This document shows positions 1 through 7,006 of a stretch of 10,318 nt of DNA, piece by piece; position 1 is the stretch's first letter; every line of letters begins with the position of its first letter. Under the pieces are notes generated by a model, which saw only the letters and a program-made list of their open reading frames with translations, ran no database searches and had not been told where the DNA came from. The stretch is from Acetofilamentum sp. GTDB lineage: Bacteria > Bacteroidota > Bacteroidia > Bacteroidales > JAFGUD01. Both the position numbers and the translations under genes were made by a program. The stretch lies in the NCBI GenBank assembly GCA_020722645.1, contig DYKL01000100.1, positions 1 to 10,318 on the forward strand, read 5' to 3'.

Positions 1-30
1 TTTTAATGTATCTCACTATATAAAAGCGAA

Positions 31-840
31 TTGCAAGTTTTCTTGCAAACACTAAATACCTTTATTGGTGTAAGTTCCGGATATAATTCTACAACTGCGA
101 CAAATAACGTTTTCATTGGCGAAAATACAGGCTATCAGGTTAAAGGTGAAAAAAATGTAATAATTAGATGTAATGCAGTTGGTTTCACAAATAATAATTC
201 AAATATTGCTACCGAATCTGTTTATATTGGTTATCAGTCCGGTTTTAACAGTAGTATAGATGCATATACAAATAACAATACTTTTATCGGAACTCAGACC
301 GGATACAACAATTCGTCAGGTAGCGGTAATGTTTATATTGGATATCAGGCAGGATATAACGCAAATTCATCTAATGAATTATATATTGATAATTCGAACA
401 CAAATTTCCCACTAATATACGGAGATTTTGCAAATAACAGCATTTGTATCAACGGTAATTTGGGTTATTCAGGCACTTTGGGCGCTTGTTCCGATAAACG
501 TTACAAAAAAGATGTTTATAATATACCAAATGCACTGGAATATATTTTGAATTTGAACGGAGTTTATTATAATTGGCGAACAGATGAATTTCCCGATATG
601 GATTTTAGCGAAACCAGACAAATAGGAGTTATTGCTCAGGATGTAGAAATTTATTTTCCGGAATTAGTTTCTACTGATAAAAACGGATATAAAATGGTTG
701 ATTATTCAAAATTTACACCTGTACTTATTGAAGCAGTTAAAGAACAGCAACAAATAATTGAAAATCAAGAAAACAGAATAAATCAACTTGAAGAAAAAGT
801 GAATGAACTCAGTGAAATTATAAGTCAAATTAAAGAATAA
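31..840 (+). CDS. Tail-fibre-like beta-roll protein with C-terminal S74 intramolecular chaperone domain, 5'-incomplete
   Basis: Residues 1-115 carry about six copies of an [NS]-x-[FY]-I-G-x-x-x-G-[YF] unit (near 9, 26, 42, 63, 83 and 100; the copy at 42 is degenerate, with IIRCNAVGF). Such units resemble the beta-roll heads of trimeric adhesins and tail spikes. Residues 153-235 match the S74 peptidase/chaperone domain: CSDKRYKKD holds the Ser154 and Lys159 expected for the self-cleaving dyad, followed by IGVIAQDVE and the YSKFTPVLIEAVKEQQ motif, then a coiled coil (about 237-268) that would trimerise. In known S74 proteins this domain assembles the trimer and then cuts itself off. The listed start is a TTG with no convincing ribosome site. 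No in-frame ATG occurs before residue 190, an in-frame TAA lies at 4-6, and no signal peptide is present. The real N-terminus is therefore upstream or lost. The S74 identification is secure; the integrity of the gene is not. Confidence 0.8.
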   Translation: MQVFLQTLNTFIGVSSGYNSTTATNNVFIGENTGYQVKGEKNVIIRCNAVGFTNNNSNIATESVYIGYQSGFNSSIDAYTNNNTFIGTQTGYNNSSGSGNVYIGYQAGYNANSSNELYIDNSNTNFPLIYGDFANNSICINGNLGYSGTLGACSDKRYKKDVYNIPNALEYILNLNGVYYNWRTDEFPDMDFSETRQIGVIAQDVEIYFPELVSTDKNGYKMVDYSKFTPVLIEAVKEQQQIIENQENRINQLEEKVNELSEIISQIKE

Positions 841-848
841 AAAATTTA

Positions 849-880
849 AACCCCGCAGATTTTAAGAAATCTTCGGGGTT
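849..880. terminator. Bidirectional rho-independent terminator between convergent genes
   Basis: The stem pairs AACCCCG (849-855) with CGGGGTT (874-880), then AGATTT (857-862) with AAATCT (867-872) after one C/T mismatch, and closes on a 4-nt loop. T-rich sequence follows on the plus strand (881-892), and on the minus strand the stem is followed by T-rich sequence from the complement of 836-848. It lies 9 bp after the S74 gene and 8 bp before the end of the minus-strand fusion gene, so it can serve both. Confidence 0.85.
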
Positions 881-887
881 TATTATT

Positions 888-3878
888 TTATTCGGCTAAT
901 ATTAAAGCATCATAAATAGCCTGATGTATTTTCTGGCGAATTTGGTATTTGTTAATTTTCCAATTGTTTGCTGAGGGGTGAATCCTGTTTGAAAGGAATA
1001 CGAATACAATTTTAGTGTCCGGATCAACCCATACACAGCATCCTGTAAAACCTGTATGTCCATAAGTATTTGGGGAGGCATCTTTTGCGCATATTTGCTT
1101 TTTTGACCATTTATCAAACCCAAGCCCTCTGTGGCTATCAGGTTGAGTTGCGGTAAATTTCGCAATAGTAGAATTGCTTAAAAACCTTATTCCTCCATAA
1201 GTACCACCGTTCAAAAGCATTTGCAGGACAACGCCCAAATTATGTGCATTAGAAAATAATCCCGCATTTCCGGCAACACCACCCAATAAAGCCGCCGACG
1301 GGTCGTGAACATAACCCCATATCAACTGATTGCGCCAGTAATTGTCTCTTTCGGTAGGAACAATATATGCACGATTAAAATTTTTTCGGGGTAAAAAAGT
1401 TATATAATTTAGTCCCAGTGGTCTGTAAAAATTTCGCCACGTATAAATATTTATTCCCTGTCTGTTTATTGAATCCATTGCCATTTGCAAAATAATCATA
1501 TTGACATCGCTATATATATATACTTTTTTAGACCAGACCGGCAGTTCTTTTGTATCACGCCATAATGTGTCAAAATAAGCCTTTTTCAGATACATTCCTT
1601 CTGCAACCTGAACAGTTGAACTGTCTTTTATGTATCTGTTAGTGAATATTTTATCTCTTTTTTCCTGATAAGATAATTCGTTTGAAACAGAATCAAAACC
1701 CTCATTGTAGAGGTCTTCAATTTTTCTGAAATAATCATTATCAAGAAGCATTAATTTTAAAATCGGCAAAGCAGGTTGAATGCCTGATGCGTGAGTAAGC
1801 ATCAACCGAGGCGTAACTTTAAAAATATTGTTTTTTGGTGTTAATTTGTAAATTATCGTATCAAACGAAATTACAATGCTATCGCCTATTTGAACTGTAT
1901 CTAAACCTTTGATTTTTTTCTCCCAGTTCTTGTCGTCATTTTTATTTATTGTGTCAATTTTAATAAGAGTATCCGGTTTTATTCTGTCGTAATCAATTTT
2001 TGTGTCTTTAAAATACCTTTCAATATTAACATCTAAAGGCAATTTCCCTTGTTCGTACATCTTCATTGCCGACAAAGTAGTTGCTATTACTTTTGTTACA
2101 GAAGCAATATCGTACAAATCTGTTTTTTTGACACTTGTAGATTTGTCATAAGTATGAAAACCATAACATTTATCTACAATCACAACACCATCTTTGATAG
2201 CAAAAACCTGACAGCCCGGAAAAATATATCTCGAAACAGCATCATTTGCAATACTGTCTATTATAAGCAATTTTTCGGAGCTTACACCAACCATTTCGGG
2301 TATATCGTAACCAATTCTGGTTTTGTTAGTAACATTTCCGTAACCAAAATAAAGAGAGTCGGAAATAGTTACAGGTAATTGTGCATTTGACTCAATTCCT
2401 CCGAAAATTATCTGAGCTGCATAACTTTGAGAAACTTCATCATTGTACCAAATATGAATTAAATGTTTTACATTTTCTAATAATTTAATATTTTCAGTAT
2501 TTGAAAAATTTACAATTATGAGATTATTTGAAGTGTCTATTTTTTCTATTTCAGAAGCAAAACTATTATCTATTGCGATATTGTTAAGAACAAAAATTAT
2601 ATTTGACTTTGGCTGAAATTGCAATTTTTTAATTTCATCAGCAGGATTGCCGGCTAAATACTTATCAGCCGAATAGTTATAGTTTTTTATAATATTGCAA
2701 AATTCTTTTGTTTCGGCTTCTCCAAAAACAAAACACTGATACTTTGAATTTATATCAATGACAGGTATCAGATTATCTTCATTTTTTATAACGATTGAGG
2801 AGTATTTTTTGAATTTTCTAAGCAAAATATCACTTGAAATATTATCAAATTTGAAAGAATCTTCATCAATATCATTTAAAATTTTATTGTTTTGTTTGAA
2901 CCAGATTTTTGCCAATAATATTTTTTTGACTTTTTTATCAAGTAATTTTCTGAATTTTTTCTTTGATTTTGCAACTTTAATTAGTTCATTATAAATTAGT
3001 TCTGTTTTTTCGGAAGTAATTAAAACATCAAAATCAGATTCGAAAAAAGTTTCATAATTTTCAAAAATATCCTGATTTCCGACAATAATGCCACCAAAAA
3101 CATAATTCTGTTTCAAAGAACTAATCAACTCATAATCATCAACATACAAAAAAGGTAGTCCGTTTTTAAATTGTTTGTCGTAAAATTTGTTTAACATACC
3201 TGAAAAAACTGAATCTTTTTTAGGCAACTTCAAAAAAGGGACAGAAAAAAACAAATTATGAGAAATAAATCTTTCAATCAAAATCTCTGAATAATTCAGA
3301 TAATATCTGATTTGAACCGTGTCATATTCAATTGTATCTGCTATATTGTTCAGCAAATTCGAAAATACCAGCGAAGTTCCGCTTATAGTATTCTGTTTGA
3401 TTAAAAAATCGAAATATTCACTCAAAAGACTTGTATCTCTTATAGACATCATTATATAAGCATTCGGAAGGTCGAAATAATTTGAGAAAAAATTCGGTGC
3501 ATTTATATTGTTGTTCAGACAAAAAAACGGAAACACATTTGCATTGCCTGATATTTTTTTATAAGTTTCCGCAAAATCATCTAAGCTGTCTGTACTTAAA
3601 AAATAAGCCCCAAATAACGAATCCTTGGTCTGTTCCAATTGGTTATAATCGACAAAAAGCAACTGTGCTACTTTTTGTTCAATTGTCATAATTTCGAGCA
3701 AACTGTCTGCTTCAGCAGGATCAACATTTAAAAAACTAACATTTGTATCAATATCTGATTTTGGAACAAATAAGAATAAAGCACCTGCCAGAATGCCAAG
3801 AGTTATAGCATATACAATCAAATGCACAAAAAATTGCTTTGTTTTTGACAAGTGCTTCATAATTAAAATGTTAATCAT
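888..3878 (-). CDS. Membrane-anchored GH3-like / serine beta-lactamase-like fusion protein
   Basis: A hydrophobic segment at residues 17-38 should anchor the protein with its bulk in the periplasm. Residues 60-327 follow the GH3 N-terminal fold (MTIEQKVAQLLFV at the start, KKVKKILLAKIWF at the end). Residues 350-515 resemble the GH3 C-terminal alpha/beta domain. Residues 533-996 form a class C beta-lactamase/esterase-type domain with S593-V-T-K596 (nucleophile motif), Y789-S-D791 (the YxN position) and H941-T-G943 (the KTG position). The C-terminal domain therefore looks active, as a peptidase, esterase or hydrolase of unknown substrate. The GH3 half lacks the KHFPGHG signature and the Asp nucleophile position reads Asn268 by eye. 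About 45 extra residues (630-680) lie between the SxxK motif and the following conserved MLTHASGI. Two starts are possible: ATG at 3878, overlapping the upstream gene by 8 bp, or ATG at 3860 (Met7), which gives a more typical MKHLSKTK signal start. Fusions of this kind are common in Bacteroidota. Confidence 0.88.
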   Translation of the reverse strand: MINILIMKHLSKTKQFFVHLIVYAITLGILAGALFLFVPKSDIDTNVSFLNVDPAEADSLLEIMTIEQKVAQLLFVDYNQLEQTKDSLFGAYFLSTDSLDDFAETYKKISGNANVFPFFCLNNNINAPNFFSNYFDLPNAYIMMSIRDTSLLSEYFDFLIKQNTISGTSLVFSNLLNNIADTIEYDTVQIRYYLNYSEILIERFISHNLFFSVPFLKLPKKDSVFSGMLNKFYDKQFKNGLPFLYVDDYELISSLKQNYVFGGIIVGNQDIFENYETFFESDFDVLITSEKTELIYNELIKVAKSKKKFRKLLDKKVKKILLAKIWFKQNNKILNDIDEDSFKFDNISSDILLRKFKKYSSIVIKNEDNLIPVIDINSKYQCFVFGEAETKEFCNIIKNYNYSADKYLAGNPADEIKKLQFQPKSNIIFVLNNIAIDNSFASEIEKIDTSNNLIIVNFSNTENIKLLENVKHLIHIWYNDEVSQSYAAQIIFGGIESNAQLPVTISDSLYFGYGNVTNKTRIGYDIPEMVGVSSEKLLIIDSIANDAVSRYIFPGCQVFAIKDGVVIVDKCYGFHTYDKSTSVKKTDLYDIASVTKVIATTLSAMKMYEQGKLPLDVNIERYFKDTKIDYDRIKPDTLIKIDTINKNDDKNWEKKIKGLDTVQIGDSIVISFDTIIYKLTPKNNIFKVTPRLMLTHASGIQPALPILKLMLLDNDYFRKIEDLYNEGFDSVSNELSYQEKRDKIFTNRYIKDSSTVQVAEGMYLKKAYFDTLWRDTKELPVWSKKVYIYSDVNMIILQMAMDSINRQGINIYTWRNFYRPLGLNYITFLPRKNFNRAYIVPTERDNYWRNQLIWGYVHDPSAALLGGVAGNAGLFSNAHNLGVVLQMLLNGGTYGGIRFLSNSTIAKFTATQPDSHRGLGFDKWSKKQICAKDASPNTYGHTGFTGCCVWVDPDTKIVFVFLSNRIHPSANNWKINKYQIRQKIHQAIYDALILAE

Positions 3879-4566
3879 TTAATATGTTTGTAAGTTCTGT
3901 ATAACTTTCAAGTTTGCCTTTTTTATCATACGATTCGGATTTTATCAAACCGTATTTTTCGTTGTACCATTCATTAGCTTTTGCTTGTGTAGTAATAAAT
4001 CCCATTTTTACGTTTACATCATAAGATAATTTTACTGTTTCAAAAGTTCCGGCAGATGTAGTTATATTTTCAACTGCTTCAACTTTTCTGTTTGTTATCT
4101 GACTTTCGATGGTCATAAAAGCAGTACCGTTATTTTTTATAACAATTGTCATTTGAGCATCATTTAGCTGCTGACCGGCAGTTGGATTAGACGGAAACTC
4201 AACGTTATCACCTGTAACTTCTATTTCCATATCCTTATAAGCACTTGTATCAACTCCGGCAAAATAGTCAGACATATCAATTGTGATTACGCCATTGCTG
4301 CAATATGCTGAAAATTCTGATGTTATTGTTGTATCACTTTCAACTGATTTTGATTCAATTCTGTAACGTACTTCAACGTTATCAGCATTAATTTTTTTAT
4401 CAATAACTGTTCTTATGTTGATTGATGTTAAATTACCTTTTTTGTCAAAGTTTGAATACTCAACCGAAGTTCCTTTTTTTTCGAGGAAATATTTAAAACA
4501 TTCCTGCGACTTGCCGTTTACAGCCAAAAAGCTGATAATTGAAATAAAAAAAACAAATTTTTTCAT
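3871..4566 (-). CDS. TapB/DUF3108-like secreted protein
   Basis: The protein has 231 residues with a signal peptide (MKKFVFFISIISFLAVNG, cleavage around 18-22). The mature part has features of the TapB/DUF3108-like group of Bacteroidota: an early CFKYFLEKKGTSVEYSNFD motif (23-41), TTSAGTFETVKLSYDV (169-184) and a C-terminal EWYNEKYGLIKSESYDKKGK (199-218). These usually form an all-beta periplasmic or surface fold; the biochemical role is unknown, and the family name is recalled from sequence patterns, not from a search. Its stop codon overlaps the start of the GH3/beta-lactamase-like gene by 8 bp, so the two are probably co-transcribed and translationally coupled, this gene first. The ATG at 4566 is supported by the signal peptide. 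Its promoter should lie in 4567-4680, where only a weak -7-like box is visible. Confidence 0.72.
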   Translation of the reverse strand: MKKFVFFISIISFLAVNGKSQECFKYFLEKKGTSVEYSNFDKKGNLTSINIRTVIDKKINADNVEVRYRIESKSVESDTTITSEFSAYCSNGVITIDMSDYFAGVDTSAYKDMEIEVTGDNVEFPSNPTAGQQLNDAQMTIVIKNNGTAFMTIESQITNRKVEAVENITTSAGTFETVKLSYDVNVKMGFITTQAKANEWYNEKYGLIKSESYDKKGKLESYTELTNILND

Positions 4567-4600
4567 ATTAACTAATTTTTTAGAATTTTAAAAAAGTTTG

Positions 4601-4608
4601 CAAATATG
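4601..4608 (-). promoter_or_regulatory. Weak candidate -7 box for the TapB-like/GH3 fusion operon
   Basis: On the minus strand the sequence reads CATATTTG, one mismatch from the Bacteroidota -7 consensus TAnnTTTG, and continues GCAA-like as in many such promoters. It lies 35 nt upstream of the ATG at 4566. About 19-20 nt further upstream there is only TTTT in place of TTTG, so the -33 half is poor. Confidence 0.25.
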
Positions 4609-4708
4609 CTTAAAAAAAACCTTTTTAAAAATAATTTTTGATAAAATAACAACTAAAACTTAAAAACAGAAAACATTAACCAAAAATAATACCGCTTTGA
4701 ATTAACTT

Positions 4709-4730
4709 CGCTTTTTGGGATTTGCAATTA
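4709..4730. repeat. Dispersed 22-bp repeat, copy 1 (matches 10198-10219 at 19 of 22)
   Basis: This stretch matches 10198-10219 at 19 of 22 positions, including an identical GGATTTGCAAT core. It sits inside a short inverted repeat, AACTTC at 4704-4709 and GAAGTT at 4736-4741. The same core, with A for C, occurs in the palindrome at 4925-4947. All three are intergenic. Confidence 0.4.
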
Positions 4731-4924
4731 CTACTGAAGTTTCACACTTGAATTAAACAGTTGAATTTAAGGTGGAATTTACCTTCACCCTAAGTCATAT
4801 TGGAAATATCTTGCTTGAACCGAAAGTTTATTGTAAATATTACATTAACAAAGTGCAATTAATTGTACATCGTGATTTTATCATCACATTACTGTTAATG
4901 CAAAAAAGCAGCTTCTAGTTACAG

Positions 4925-4947
4925 AATTCGGATTTGAAATCCGAATT
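4925..4947. repeat. Perfect 11-bp inverted repeat (palindrome with 1-bp centre)
   Basis: AATTCGGATTT (4925-4935) and AAATCCGAATT (4937-4947) are exact reverse complements around a single G. There is no T-run next to it, so it is not an obvious terminator. It is 52 bp upstream of the -33 box of the zinc-ribbon gene and could be an operator-like site or a REP-type palindrome; the half TTCGGATTTGAAATC recurs at 10204-10218 with one change. Identical AGCTTC hexamers flank it at 4910-4915 and 4948-4953. Confidence 0.6.
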
Positions 4948-4998
4948 AGCTTCATATAAAAATTGATAGCGGGTTGAAATAAATATTTTATCAAATAT

Positions 4999-5030
4999 TT
5001 TGTAAAAAGTAAAAAAACTTCGTATAATTG
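4999..5030 (+). promoter_or_regulatory. Bacteroidota-type promoter for the zinc-ribbon gene
   Basis: TTTG at 4999-5002 is followed after exactly 20 nt by TATAATTG at 5023-5030, one mismatch from the -7 consensus TAnnTTTG. The box ends 22 nt before the ATG at 5053, giving a short A/T-rich leader. Spacing and position fit the Bacteroidota sigma-factor consensus well. Confidence 0.5.
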
Positions 5031-5052
5031 ATAAATTTTTAAAAACAAAAAT

Positions 5053-5664
5053 ATGTGGTATATAATTGTTATAATTGCATTGGTAATTGGTCTTATAACC
5101 GGCGTCGGCTGTAATGTTCTTAATAAAAAAACTAAAATTGAAAATGTTAACAACCCAAAAGATTCAACACCGGAGGTATATTCAAAAGCTGAAATTGAAG
5201 ATATGCTTAAAAAATTATCAAAATCAAACCCGAAAAACCTCGAAACCATCGGTGCAATGTGTTACGAAATGGCTGCTCTTCCGGAACGAGTAGAATATGT
5301 TTGTCCTGTTTGCGGTGAAAAAACATTATATACAAATAATTATCATTACACTAAACTTATAGCGTGGGATTTGGAACAAATGAGACAAATAGTAGCCGGA
5401 TTAAAAGGTATAGATATTAAATTAGACGAATCGCAATTTTGTAAAAATTGTAGTCCTAATATTGGAGAACCGCAATTGTGCCTTATAGTAACTCTTGAAG
5501 GCGAAAAAGAACATAAAACCTGTGGTATAATTATGTTTGATATTAAGATTTTATCAGATTTTTTAAATGGAAGTGAAGTTTATAAAGGTTTTTATGATGA
5601 AGAAACTCCGCTTAAAGAATATATCCCAAGAATTGAAGAATTACTGGGAGTTAAAATGAAATAA
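5053..5664 (+). CDS. Membrane-anchored zinc-ribbon protein of unknown function
   Basis: I do not recognise the family. The 203-residue protein begins with a hydrophobic segment (WYIIVIIALVIGLITGVG, 2-19) followed at once by Cys20 and a charged stretch. That suggests an N-terminal membrane anchor; lipidation at Cys20 is possible, but the preceding TGVG is a poor lipobox. Two CxxC pairs, C84-P-V-C87 and C130-K-N-C133, form a probable zinc ribbon with an intervening helical segment (102-119). C70, C143 and C157 are further cysteines. The first pair sits in VEYVCPVCGEKTLY, a classic ribbon knuckle. If the anchor leaves the ribbon in the cytoplasm, it could contact nucleic acid or protein, but nothing shows which. 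The gene stands alone: its own promoter lies upstream and a strong terminator starts at its stop codon. The ATG start is set by the hydrophobic segment beginning immediately after it. Confidence 0.8.
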   Translation: MWYIIVIIALVIGLITGVGCNVLNKKTKIENVNNPKDSTPEVYSKAEIEDMLKKLSKSNPKNLETIGAMCYEMAALPERVEYVCPVCGEKTLYTNNYHYTKLIAWDLEQMRQIVAGLKGIDIKLDESQFCKNCSPNIGEPQLCLIVTLEGEKEHKTCGIIMFDIKILSDFLNGSEVYKGFYDEETPLKEYIPRIEELLGVKMK

Positions 5665-5695
5665 AAAAAAACCGCTCAATTGAGCGGTTTTTTTT
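5664..5695. terminator. Perfect palindromic bidirectional terminator
   Basis: The core ACCGCTCAATTGAGCGGT (5671-5688) is a perfect palindrome, extended by A7 (5664-5670) on one side and T7 (5689-5695) on the other into a 32-bp perfect symmetry. It is an ideal intrinsic terminator in both directions, serving the zinc-ribbon gene, whose stop codon ends at 5664, and the convergent lipoprotein gene, whose stop codon begins at 5702. Confidence 0.93.
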
Positions 5696-5701
5696 AGTTT
5701 G

Positions 5702-6979
5702 TTATTCTATAAAAGTAGGTCCTTCTACATATTCAAAAGTTCCGACACCTGTACAAAGGAATTTGCACATATATGTAGAATATTTGCCGGTATATCCGTC
5801 AAAATAAACTTCATAATAAACTGGTACACCATTAGAGAATGGTTGAGCATCAGGGTAAACAGTTTCAAGGACAACGTTTAATGCAGTAGGAATACGAGCT
5901 AAAATAACTTCTTTAATTTCTTCGGCATCTAAACCTGTCAATTCTCCAAAATGGTCATTTCCTTGATGTTTGTAATCTCTGAAATCAAAATTACCGTAAT
6001 AAGAAGAAGCACCGAAATACCATTCGGTATTTTGAGGATAGTTTGCATCTAAATAAACCGACAAAGAATCATTTGTAGTAACCCAATCTACTATTAATTG
6101 ATAATCACTTTTACCCATTACGTGTTTAACAGTCGGGTCAAAAACCCAATCAGTACCATTATGAATAAACTGGTTTGATTTTGTTTCGTATAAATACCAA
6201 TCGGCACCGTCAAATAAACATTTAATGTAATAAATTGAAGTTGTTCCACTTGAGTAGTATTTATAAACTAATTGAACAGTTGTATTAGCAACAGCAAAAG
6301 GATATTTCATCTCTAAAAAAATCGGTAGGTAATGATTTGGGTCGCTTGAAGAGGAGAAATTACCGTATTGTCCGGGTTCACCTGAACCTGTTCCCATCAT
6401 GTCATAATCCTCATCTGACAAAACAAGAGCATCTTCAGGTATAAGCCATTCGGTACCGTCATATTGGAATAAAGAAGCGGCAGAAACAGTATCTGTTCCA
6501 TCATCAAACTTATAAGTAACGTATAAAAAGTCATCTGCTACCGGAGTTGTAATATTTTGTTCAATTATTGCAGGGATATCATCAGTTGTAGTAAATGTAT
6601 CTGTCAAAGCTAATTTTTGTTCATCTGTAAACATAAATTTATAATCATATTTATAAGTAATTACAGCCGAAGAAGCAGAATCCAAGGCTATAAAAGTTTT
6701 ATTCAAAAATAAAGGGATAAAATAAGCTTCGCTTCTAGTAGGCGAAAAACTTTTGTATGAGGCAAGCTCGCTTGCTAATGTCGAGTCTTCTTCATTAGTT
6801 GCTAATGCAAGAGCAAGAGATTTCATTGTAGTATAATCATCATCAGTAAGAGAATATTCAATAGCTTCATTATAAGGAACGCGCATAGCATCAAGCTCTT
6901 CATAAATTTGTTTGTTCGGATTGCAAGAATAAACCAATAATACAAGCAATCCAACTATTGCGATATGTATTTTTTTCAT
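5702..6979 (-). CDS. Repeat-built lipoprotein partner of the TonB-dependent receptor
   Basis: A lipoprotein signal peptide (MKKIHIAIVGLLVLLVYSC) puts the acylated cysteine at Cys19. The 425-residue protein appears to contain three diverged copies of one module. Each opens with an acidic [LM]-[TSG]-x-[DES]-DY motif: SLTDDDY (43-49), LSDEDY (187-192) and MGKSDY (288-293). These are followed by elements such as FIPLFLNKTF, YLPIFLEMKYPFA and LNVVLETVYPDAQPF, and then tyrosine-rich strands (VITYKYDYKF, QLVYKYYSSG, VYYEVYFDGY). Copies 1 and 2 end in a [DN]-G-T-[ED]-W motif (174-178, 274-278); QYGNF (204-208) and YYGNF (327-331) recur. I do not know a family name. It lies 27 bp downstream of the receptor gene on the same strand, so it is probably co-transcribed and a surface or periplasmic substrate-binding or accessory partner of that receptor; this is inference from position. 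Confidence 0.82.
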   Translation of the reverse strand: MKKIHIAIVGLLVLLVYSCNPNKQIYEELDAMRVPYNEAIEYSLTDDDYTTMKSLALALATNEEDSTLASELASYKSFSPTRSEAYFIPLFLNKTFIALDSASSAVITYKYDYKFMFTDEQKLALTDTFTTTDDIPAIIEQNITTPVADDFLYVTYKFDDGTDTVSAASLFQYDGTEWLIPEDALVLSDEDYDMMGTGSGEPGQYGNFSSSSDPNHYLPIFLEMKYPFAVANTTVQLVYKYYSSGTTSIYYIKCLFDGADWYLYETKSNQFIHNGTDWVFDPTVKHVMGKSDYQLIVDWVTTNDSLSVYLDANYPQNTEWYFGASSYYGNFDFRDYKHQGNDHFGELTGLDAEEIKEVILARIPTALNVVLETVYPDAQPFSNGVPVYYEVYFDGYTGKYSTYMCKFLCTGVGTFEYVEGPTFIE

Positions 6980-7006
6980 AATAAAATAGATTTAAAGTTA
7001 ATAAAA

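Larger units (their letters stand above)
4567..5052. other. Gene-free intergenic region between divergent genes
   Basis: These 486 bp separate the divergent starts at 4566 (minus) and 5053 (plus). I find no ORF with a credible start or protein-like composition. The visible contents are promoters for both flanking genes near the two ends, a GGATTTGCAAT-containing stretch at 4709-4730 within a 6-bp inverted repeat (AACTTC/GAAGTT, 4704-4741), a small GTGAT/ATCAC hairpin at 4872-4887 and an 11-bp perfect inverted repeat at 4925-4947. The length is generous for two promoters in such a compact region, so a remnant of a mobile or palindromic repeat is possible. Confidence 0.6.

Noticed and set aside
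31..840. Prophage tail-fibre gene
   Set aside because: S74 domains occur in phage tail fibres, but also widely in non-phage Bacteroidota surface proteins with the same repeats. No other phage gene is in the window.
2049..2994. Plus-strand ORFs inside the GH3/beta-lactamase-like gene
   Set aside because: They are antisense to a clearly conserved protein, have Cys/Phe/Tyr-rich composition and no family motifs. The same applies to other ORFs overlapping the receptor and lipoprotein genes.
888..3878. Active beta-N-acetylglucosaminidase (NagZ/BglX) or a resistance beta-lactamase
   Set aside because: The KHFPGHG motif and Asp nucleophile position are not found, and the serine-hydrolase domain belongs to a broad group that is mostly not antibiotic-degrading. 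Neither enzyme name is justified.
4884..5249. Minus-strand 121-aa ORF
   Set aside because: It overlaps the zinc-ribbon gene and its promoter in antisense; the zinc-ribbon frame has the CxxC motifs and a matching promoter and terminator.
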